From Verrucomicrobiaceae bacterium (GTDB lineage Bacteria > Verrucomicrobiota > Verrucomicrobiia > Verrucomicrobiales > Akkermansiaceae), in NCBI GenBank assembly GCA_027487435.1, contig JAIYDP010000001.1, forward strand, positions 1-39,358: DNA of 39,358 bases. The letters are read 5' to 3'. This document shows, in pieces, positions 34,060 through 39,358 of the stretch. The notes beneath the pieces were generated by a model. The model was not told the DNA's origin. It did no database searches and saw nothing but the letters and a program-made list of their open reading frames with translations. Positions within the stretch are counted from its first letter, which is position 1, and every line of letters starts with the position of its first letter. The translations under genes and the position numbers were made by a program.

Positions 34060-34270
34060 CATTTATTATTTTACGCAGGGCATTGGTTGCTTTGCGTTTT
34101 GCATGAATGATCTTGCGCAGTGCAAGAATGCTATTGCGATGTTCCTATTTTAGTTTGCTGATTTCATAAATAGCTCTGCGAAGTACTTCGCAAACCAATT
34201 TATGCCGTTCGCAAATTCATTTATGCAATTCGCAAAGTGATCTATGTTTTTCGCAAGATAGATTATGCCA
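34060..34270. repeat. Ten-unit 21-bp array that reverses orientation at a 16-bp palindrome
   Basis: Six units in one orientation start at 34060, 34081, 34102, 34123, 34144 and 34165 (pattern CATAAAT-N3-TTTGCGAA). Four units in the opposite orientation start at 34187, 34208, 34229 and 34250 (pattern TTCGCAAA-N3-ATTTATG-N3). The period is exactly 21 bp throughout. The two arms meet in the perfect palindrome TGCGAAGTACTTCGCA (34177-34192). The right arm is the better conserved; the left arm decays away from the centre. Because 21 bp is two helical turns, all sites would face one side of DNA; because it is seven codons, every frame reads as heptads, but all + frames contain stops. It is the main feature of the 443-bp gap from 33925 to 34367. 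Confidence 0.8.
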
Positions 34271-34274
34271 TTCG

Positions 34275-34292
34275 TGTGACAAAAATGTCACA
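34275..34292. promoter_or_regulatory. Perfect dyad beside the 21-bp array
   Basis: TGTGAC-AAAAAT-GTCACA is a perfect 6+6 inverted repeat that begins 5 bp after the last array unit and ends 20 bp before a candidate -35 hexamer. It looks like a dimer-binding operator for the 324-residue protein gene. The half-site spacing is not that of CRP. Confidence 0.45.
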
Positions 34293-34312
34293 TAGCAAGA
34301 GGTAAAATACTC

Positions 34313-34341
34313 TTGGCAAATAAACTTATCTGCTTTATCTT
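34313..34341 (+). promoter_or_regulatory. Candidate promoter of the 324-residue protein gene
   Basis: TTGGCA (34313-34318) and TATCTT (34336-34341) lie 17 bp apart, about 27 bp before the ATG at 34368. The array and dyad are immediately upstream, the usual place for activator or repressor sites. No Shine-Dalgarno sequence precedes the start. Confidence 0.4.
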
Positions 34342-34367
34342 GAGCGTCACAATCCCATTACAACATT

Positions 34368-35342
34368 ATGCCGCTATCTGGACCAAGTAGTTTTGTTCCT
34401 ACCATCGATCAATTTCTCGCTCACTGGGTACACGTTGATGCCCAGCTTGGCGCGGGCAACGAGATGATACTGAAAATCGGCTCCGCGAACGAGACGGAGA
34501 ACGTGAACCGCGCGACTCTTGCTGCCTTGCGCAGCGATCTTGATGCCGCGCAAGACCTTGTGCAATCCAGCCTGAACGGACTGGAATTCGCGCGTGGCAA
34601 AGTGACTCTGGGCAAGGCGAGTTTGCTGCCACTAGCGCAGGCTTACGGGCGCAAGGTGCGCGGGCTTTTCCCTCCTGGCTCGCCATTTCTGGGCATGACC
34701 CCGGAGATGCCAGAGACTTCCTCCAGTCAGGAGGCATTTCTGCGCCCGATGCGCGACATCGTTGATGCATGGCAAAAGATCGAGGAAGCGGATGACAACT
34801 TTACCCTGCCGCCGGACGGGACGACGCGCGCCATTTTCACCGCGAAGGTGGAGCAGCTTGCTACAGATTGGCAGGCGCTGAATTCCCGGCAAATGGATTA
34901 CGGCTATGAGCTGGACAAGCGCAATGCTCTACAGACCCGCGCCGAGGACATCCTTGGTCGGTATCGTGTGACGGTGGAGTCGCTCTTCGCTCCGGAAGAT
35001 CCGCTGGTGGTGAGCATTCCGCGCTTGCGCCCGCTGCCTGGCCATACGCCGGATGCCGTGACCCTCACCGCGGTGTGGGACGCGGCGGTTGGCAAGGCGC
35101 GCTTGACGTGGACGGCCTCCGGCGAGCCGAAGCTGGCTTTCTACCAAGTGCGTATGAGCCCCACGGAAATCTACGATGCCACAGCAGAGAGAATCATCGA
35201 CACCCTGCCCGTCGGCACCACGGAATACCTGACCACCGAGGGGTTAACCGCCGCCGGTGCCAAGGCGAGCTTCAAGATTTACGTAGTGCTAGACACCGAT
35301 AACGAAAAGGGCAGCGATGCGGTGGCTGTTACTAGGCCGTAA
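34368..35342 (+). CDS. Unknown protein with helical N-terminus and fibronectin-III-like C-terminus
   Basis: A 324-residue protein starting MPLSGPSSFVPTIDQFLAHW with no signal peptide or membrane helix. Residues about 15-215 are largely helical and coiled-coil-like (LAALRSDLDAAQDLVQSSLN, FTAKVEQLATDWQALN, YELDKRNALQTRAEDILGRY). Residues about 235-320 look like a fibronectin type III or similar beta sandwich (AVWDAAVGKARLTWTASGEP, FYQVRMSP, TEYLTTEGLTAAGAKASF then KIYVVLDTDNEKGS). I believe related proteins occur in other Verrucomicrobiota and Planctomycetota but know no function. The 21-bp array directly upstream is its only notable context; recJ is convergent 51 bp away. Confidence 0.8.
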   Translation: MPLSGPSSFVPTIDQFLAHWVHVDAQLGAGNEMILKIGSANETENVNRATLAALRSDLDAAQDLVQSSLNGLEFARGKVTLGKASLLPLAQAYGRKVRGLFPPGSPFLGMTPEMPETSSSQEAFLRPMRDIVDAWQKIEEADDNFTLPPDGTTRAIFTAKVEQLATDWQALNSRQMDYGYELDKRNALQTRAEDILGRYRVTVESLFAPEDPLVVSIPRLRPLPGHTPDAVTLTAVWDAAVGKARLTWTASGEPKLAFYQVRMSPTEIYDATAERIIDTLPVGTTEYLTTEGLTAAGAKASFKIYVVLDTDNEKGSDAVAVTRP

Positions 35343-35393
35343 TCGGGCCGGGGCTAGGATAGAAAACGCCACCTGCTGCGGGGATGGGCTTGG

Positions 35394-37103
35394 CTATGCC
35401 GTGGTTTTTTTAGCGGCGCGGATGTCTTGGATGACGACTTGAAGGCTCGTCGTGCCGCGAAAGGTATTGCGGTCGATAGTAAAAGCGATGTCCCATGGCG
35501 GGTCGGGTAAATTTCTTTCGCCGCCGTTGAAAAACATCGCCGAATGCTCATGCAGCCCCGCTTGGCCTTGGCGGAGAAACAAGCGCAGGTGCTTGTTTTT
35601 CAAATGCATGGGCGGACGACTGAGATAGACATCTTTCGCATAAAATACAGGCTGCGGATTGCCACTACCAAAGGGTTGGAGCAATTCATACGATTGCAGA
35701 AACTCCAGCGAGAGTATGTCGAAAGACAGCTCTGCATCGAGCGTAAGGCGCGGTAATCGTTGATCTTCCGTGGTGTGATGTAAGACGTATGCGCCAAACT
35801 GTTTGCGGAAATCGTCCACGCAACTTTCATGGATGGAAATCCCTGCCGCCATTTCGTGCCCGCCACCGGCTAACAAAAACGCACGGGAATGATCGATGGC
35901 AGCAACCAAAGAAACGCCAGGCACCGAGCGGCCCGATCCCTTGCCGATGCCATCTTCATCCACAGAGATCACAAAACATGGTTTATGAAATTGGCGCATC
36001 AAACGCGAAGCCACAATGCCGACAACGCCAGGATGCCAGGATCGCGATGCGAGCACGATGACTGGTTCGTCTGCGAAGGCTTGTAACATCTCCAAAGCCT
36101 CGCGACGACTCCGCTCTTCCATGGTCTGCCGCTCGCGATTGTAGTCATCCAGCAAACGCGCGAGATCTTCCGCCTCGTGCGCGTCCTCACACATCAAGGT
36201 AGCGAGAGCCATTTCAGGCTGATCCATGCGGCCCGCAGCATTCAGTCGCGGTCCGATGCGAAATCCCACATCCATCGACGTAACCGTGTGATCCATTCCC
36301 ACAGCCTTTTGCAATGCACGCAAACCCAAGTTTAGCGTTGTCGGCAAGCGGCGTAAGCCGTGGCGGACGAGCAATCGATTCTCCCCTACCATCGGCACGA
36401 TGTCGGCAACGGTAGCGACGCTAACCATTTCCAGCATGCTTTTTAGATCAAAGTCCGGCAGCGGGCGCGTTTTCAAGAGTGCATGCGCCACCTTGAAACA
36501 GACTCCCGCCGCGCATAGATACTGAAAGTCATCACCACACTTAGGATTCACCAGCGCAGAACAATCAGGACGACCACTTGGCCCCGGTTCATGGTGATCG
36601 ATGATGATTACATCTTTGCCAGCGGCGCGCAGTAGCGCCACCTCATTCACAGATGCAGTGCCGCAGTCAACCGTGATCCATAAGCTAGCATCTTCATGCT
36701 CTGCCTGGCAACGCTTCATCGCCGCCACGCTCAAGCCGTAGCCCTCAGCACTGCGGCGCGGCACAAAAAATTGCGGCTGCAATCCATACGCACGTAAAAT
36801 GCGATGCATAACCGTGATCGAGGTCACACCATCGACATCGTAGTCGCCAAAGATCAAGATTTTTTCCCCAGCATCGACCGCACGGAGGATTCGCTCCACC
36901 GCTGCATGCATATCAGGGAGTAAAAACGGGTCAGCGAGATCTTTTAATTTCGGGTCGAGAAATTTTTGTAAATTTTCAGAACCAACGATGTTGCGTTGAC
37001 GGATCAGCGCGCGCAAAATATCCGGGAACTTGCCGAAATTTTGCTCATCATTCACAGGTTGCCCGCCTGCGCGGAGCACCCATTCCATCGTTACGGAAAC
37101 CAT
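35394..37103 (-). CDS. recJ: Single-stranded-DNA-specific exonuclease RecJ
   Basis: 5'-3' exonuclease of recombination and mismatch repair, of the DHH/DHHA1 family. The motifs are complete: FGDYDVDGVTS (motif I), TVDCGTA, IDHHEPGP (DHH, motif III), a RLNAAGRMDQPEMAL block, SGRSVPGVSL and GGGHEMAAGISI (DHHA1). It has 569 residues, normal length, from ATG 37103 (MVSVTMEWVLR); AAGG lies 10 nt upstream, so this start is slightly favoured over ATG 37088. It is the last gene of the scpB-pheA-recJ group. Confidence 0.96.
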   Translation of the reverse strand: MVSVTMEWVLRAGGQPVNDEQNFGKFPDILRALIRQRNIVGSENLQKFLDPKLKDLADPFLLPDMHAAVERILRAVDAGEKILIFGDYDVDGVTSITVMHRILRAYGLQPQFFVPRRSAEGYGLSVAAMKRCQAEHEDASLWITVDCGTASVNEVALLRAAGKDVIIIDHHEPGPSGRPDCSALVNPKCGDDFQYLCAAGVCFKVAHALLKTRPLPDFDLKSMLEMVSVATVADIVPMVGENRLLVRHGLRRLPTTLNLGLRALQKAVGMDHTVTSMDVGFRIGPRLNAAGRMDQPEMALATLMCEDAHEAEDLARLLDDYNRERQTMEERSRREALEMLQAFADEPVIVLASRSWHPGVVGIVASRLMRQFHKPCFVISVDEDGIGKGSGRSVPGVSLVAAIDHSRAFLLAGGGHEMAAGISIHESCVDDFRKQFGAYVLHHTTEDQRLPRLTLDAELSFDILSLEFLQSYELLQPFGSGNPQPVFYAKDVYLSRPPMHLKNKHLRLFLRQGQAGLHEHSAMFFNGGERNLPDPPWDIAFTIDRNTFRGTTSLQVVIQDIRAAKKTTA

Positions 37104-37156
37104 CTGTGAATGACCTTACAAGAAGAACCGTTTTGATAGCAAGAAGGAATGCTGTC

Positions 37157-38227
37157 TCATTCTACAGCATCGGGATACGATCCTAACAATTTCACTAACG
37201 AGCAATGTCGGCGTAACTCCTCCAAGGCCTGCGCCACTGAATCATCTTCACAATGCCCACCCAAATCAACGTAGAAGACATACTCCCAATCTTTCTGCTT
37301 CGAGGGACGAGATTCGATTTTTGACATGTTGATCTTGCACTGCTCGAAGGACTGCAGAGCACTCACCAAGGCACCCGGCTTATCTTGAACCGAGAAAAGT
37401 ATCGATGTGCGATCGCTGCCAGTAGGTGGGCATGTTTTCTCGCCAATCACCAAAAAGCGCGTCGTATTGGTCGCACGATCTTGGATACCAGCATCGAGAA
37501 TTTCCAAACCATTGAGTTCCGCCGCTAATGCTCCACCAAGTGCAGCTGCGCCTTGCCCGGCATACTCATTCGCCAACTTCGCCGCCTTGGTAGTGGAAGA
37601 AACCTCGACGAGATCCGCCTCAGGGAAATTCTTTAAAATCCAATTCCGGCACTGCCCGAATACCTGCGGATGAGAATACAAGGTCTTGATTTTCTCCCGA
37701 GGAATTGCCGACATCAGATTGTTTTCGATACGTAGCAAAATTTGCGCGCAAATATGAAGCGGCGAATCCACAAACAGATCCAACGTATGAGAAACCGCGC
37801 CCTCGGTGCTGTTCTCGATCGGCACCACCCCATAGTCCGCGCGGCGACGAGCCACTTGATCAAAGACATCAGAAAAATTCGCTTGCGGCGCGTATGCGAC
37901 ACTGTGGCCAAACTTTTTGATGGCCGCTTGATGCGTCCATGTCCCTTCTGGCCCTAGGTAGGCGATCTTAAGATCATCCTCCAAAGCTAACGCAGCCGAC
38001 ATGATCTCACGATAAATCGCGCGGATGGATTTTTCTGGCAAGCGACCTTTGTTTTTTTCTAACAATTTCCTCAGCAATGAATCTTCGCGTTCTGGAGCAT
38101 AAATTTGCAAACCCTCCTTTTTTTTCACCACGCCCACTTCATGCACTAAATCGGCGCGTAGCGAAAGCAGGTCCAATAATTGCGAATCGATCGAATCAAT
38201 ATTTTTACGAATGTCTTCCAGGCTCAT
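37157..38227 (-). CDS. pheA: Bifunctional chorismate mutase/prephenate dehydratase
   Basis: Makes phenylpyruvate from chorismate in phenylalanine synthesis. The AroQ-type chorismate mutase domain (about residues 1-88, MSLEDIRKNIDSIDSQLLDL, with VVKKKEG) is followed by prephenate dehydratase (about 90-265: YLGPEGTWTHQAAIKKFG, PIENSTEGAVSHTLDLF, ATNTTRFLVIG) and a regulatory ACT domain (about 275-350: DKPGALVSALQSFEQCKINM, then SKIESRPSKQKDWEYVFYVD). The GAL and ESRP motifs that bind phenylalanine are present, so feedback control is likely. Length 356 is usual. Its start overlaps the scpB stop by 4 nt. Confidence 0.97.
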   Translation of the reverse strand: MSLEDIRKNIDSIDSQLLDLLSLRADLVHEVGVVKKKEGLQIYAPEREDSLLRKLLEKNKGRLPEKSIRAIYREIMSAALALEDDLKIAYLGPEGTWTHQAAIKKFGHSVAYAPQANFSDVFDQVARRRADYGVVPIENSTEGAVSHTLDLFVDSPLHICAQILLRIENNLMSAIPREKIKTLYSHPQVFGQCRNWILKNFPEADLVEVSSTTKAAKLANEYAGQGAAALGGALAAELNGLEILDAGIQDRATNTTRFLVIGEKTCPPTGSDRTSILFSVQDKPGALVSALQSFEQCKINMSKIESRPSKQKDWEYVFYVDLGGHCEDDSVAQALEELRRHCSLVKLLGSYPDAVE

Positions 38228-38946
38228 GGCGTTTTCTCTTCTTGTTCAGTTTGCTCGATTTTTTCAGCGGGCGGCATATCGAAATCTGCCAACATCATTT
38301 GATCCGCTGCGGATTCCTCTTGCGGTGGCTGCGGAAGCTTGATTCGCCTCAATTCTGTGCTATTCGGTAAATCATCGATCGTGCGTATGCCAAAATGCTC
38401 ATAAAACAAATCGGTCGTTTCGTAGAGCAACGGCCGGCCAGGCAAATCGGCACGACCACCAATGCGCACCAAATCGCGATCCAATAGCTTTTGCAGCATA
38501 CCATCACAACCCACACCGCGCACCGCCTCGATTGCGGCTTTGGTAATCGGCTGTCGGTAGGCAACAATAGCGAGAGTCTCCATGGCCGGGCCACTCAAGC
38601 GCTCAGGTTTGCGACCAGGAAACAACTGCCGTACAAACTCCCCGTAGCTGGCATCTGTATAAAATTTCCAGCCCTTGCCGCGCTCGCTCAGAAAAAACGA
38701 ACGCCCATTGCTTCGGTAGCTCTCATTGAGCTCTGCAATCGCCGCATGAACCGCCGCAGAGTCGATCGTTGCCATGGCCAACATCCATTCTGGCAAGTCA
38801 GGTGGTGCTAGCCCTTCGTCTAACTCTCGCTGGCGCACATCCTCTGCTTCTGCAGCACGAGCACGTACCAAGCGCGCAAGTTCCTCCGCGGCAAGCGGTT
38901 CGCTCGAAGCCATCAACAGAGCCTCTACAATCAACGGTAATTCCAT
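38224..38946 (-). CDS. scpB: Segregation and condensation protein B
   Basis: Winged-helix regulator of the SMC-ScpA condensin-like complex in chromosome segregation. The diagnostic block is RLSGPAMETLAIVAYRQPIT then KAAIEAVRGVGCDGMLQKLL and RIGGRADLPGRPLLYETTD, FYEHFGIRTIDDLP. It has 240 residues with an acidic C-terminal tail (EKIEQTEQEEKTP). It starts MELPLIVEALLMASSEPLA and overlaps pheA by ATGA, so translation of the two is coupled. Confidence 0.95.
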   Translation of the reverse strand: MELPLIVEALLMASSEPLAAEELARLVRARAAEAEDVRQRELDEGLAPPDLPEWMLAMATIDSAAVHAAIAELNESYRSNGRSFFLSERGKGWKFYTDASYGEFVRQLFPGRKPERLSGPAMETLAIVAYRQPITKAAIEAVRGVGCDGMLQKLLDRDLVRIGGRADLPGRPLLYETTDLFYEHFGIRTIDDLPNSTELRRIKLPQPPQEESAADQMMLADFDMPPAEKIEQTEQEEKTP

Positions 38947-39010
38947 AAATCCGCCACAGCCTAAAAGACAATACTACACTAGCGCAAGCCACATCATCAA
39001 GCCAACGACC

Positions 39011-39075
39011 AAAAACAAAAAAAACGTTCGATGTCGAACTTTCTCCTTGCAGTCATACGTTACCATGGCTATCTG
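39011..39075 (+). promoter_or_regulatory. Candidate promoter and operator before the Lys/Ala/Pro-repeat gene
   Basis: TTGCAG (39047-39052) and TATCTG (39070-39075) are 17 bp apart. Upstream are an A-rich tract (39011-39024) and the dyad GTTCG-ATGT-CGAAC (39026-39039), which may be an operator. The -10 shares TATCT with the other candidate at 34336. Confidence 0.4.
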
Positions 39076-39135
39076 ACGCGGCCTTCAAACATCTCTATGC
39101 CGTTTCTACGGCTTCAACTCATTACCTTCAACGTT

Positions 39136-39358
39136 ATGGCCGAAAAAAAAGCAGCTAAAAAGCTTGGGAAAAAATCTCCTACACCAAAGACATCAGTGAA
39201 ACCGCAGGCGAAAGCGAGCAAAACTCCTCCTACAAAAAAAGCACCGATCCCATCAGCTAAGCCCGCCAAAGCTGCTAAGCCCGCCAAAGCTGCTAAGCCT
39301 GTCAAAGCTGCTAAGCCTGCCAAAGCTGCTAAGCCTGCCAAAGCTGCTAAGCCTGTCA
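39136..39358 (+). CDS. Lys/Ala/Pro-repeat protein, 5' part only
   Basis: The frame from ATG 39136 (MAEKKAAKKLGKKSPTPKTS) runs off the window. An in-frame ATG at 39100 would add 12 residues (MPFLRLQLITFNV) of unlike composition. The start is basic, then from 39256 an 18-bp unit repeats (AKPAKA, with one or two A-to-V changes), nearly all Lys, Ala and Pro. Such tails bind DNA as in H1-like bacterial proteins, and in Verrucomicrobiota they also precede the zinc-finger domain of TraR/DksA-type regulators. The missing 3' part would decide. The opposite strand has an Ala/Leu/Gly-rich frame that is only the antisense of the repeat. Confidence 0.7.
   Translation, partial: MAEKKAAKKLGKKSPTPKTSVKPQAKASKTPPTKKAPIPSAKPAKAAKPAKAAKPVKAAKPAKAAKPAKAAKPV

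Noticed and set aside
34060..34270. CRISPR array
   Set aside because: Unit of 21 bp without unique spacers of constant length, orientation reverses midway, and no cas gene is near. The same applies to the arrays at 1-108 and 33927-33980.
34275..34292. CRP-binding site
   Set aside because: TGTGA and TCACA are separated by 8 rather than 6 bases, so only a generic dyad can be claimed.
39026..39039. LexA box
   Set aside because: GTTCG-N4-CGAAC has the half-sites in the reverse order of the known CGAAC-N4-GTTCG box.
39114..39341. Minus-strand Ala/Leu/Gly-rich frame (75 codons)
   Set aside because: Antisense of the 18-bp Lys/Ala/Pro repeat; the plus frame has a better start and upstream promoter.

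Overview
The window looks like a chromosomal segment of a Verrucomicrobiota (PVC superphylum) bacterium. The evidence is a str-S10-spc ribosomal cluster with no tuf between fusA and rpsJ, no rpsN between rplE and rpsH and no rpmD beside rplO (a pattern I recall from Chlamydiae); an LL-diaminopimelate aminotransferase (DapL); an RHS protein with a D-Y-L-G core ending; PA14/discoidin and DUF1573 proteins; and almost no Shine-Dalgarno sequences. I see no rRNA, convincing tRNA, CRISPR array or transposase.

Region 1 (1-12.4 kb, minus strand) is an accessory operon. In transcription order it holds a secreted DUF1573-type protein, a membrane-anchored helical-repeat protein (ATGA overlap with the first), a large secreted PA14/discoidin/TSP3 protein, a 1923-residue secreted RHS/YD-repeat protein, and a small AT-rich signal-peptide protein 6 nt after the RHS stop. 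The RHS C-terminus follows a (GGGGK)5 linker and carries motifs I recognise as GH75 chitosanase-like, so the last two genes read as a polymorphic glycan-hydrolase toxin with a periplasmic immunity candidate. Short tandem repeats follow the operon, and a hairpin-rich gap separates it from map.

Region 2 (12.4-28.0 kb, minus strand) is the translation cluster: rpsL-rpsG-fusA-rpsJ-rplC-rplD-rplW-rplB-rpsS-X-rplV-rpsC-rplP-rpmC-rpsQ-rplN-rplX-rplE-rpsH-rplF-rplR-rpsE-rplO-secY-map. X is an unexpected secreted coiled-coil protein. S3 and S5 both carry Arg/Gly-rich tails. A promoter with an A-tract UP-like element lies before rpsL.

Region 3 (28.4-35.3 kb) carries a SufS-type cysteine desulfurase, a lipoprotein-like MsrA, DapL, an SseB-like protein, two tandem related proteins of unknown function, REP-like dyads, and a striking array of ten 21-bp units that reverses orientation at a perfect 16-bp palindrome. 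The array lies directly upstream of a 324-residue protein of unknown function with a fibronectin-III-like C-terminus.

Region 4 (35.4-39.4 kb) is housekeeping: scpB-pheA-recJ on the minus strand, and divergently the start of a Lys/Ala/Pro-repeat protein cut by the window edge.
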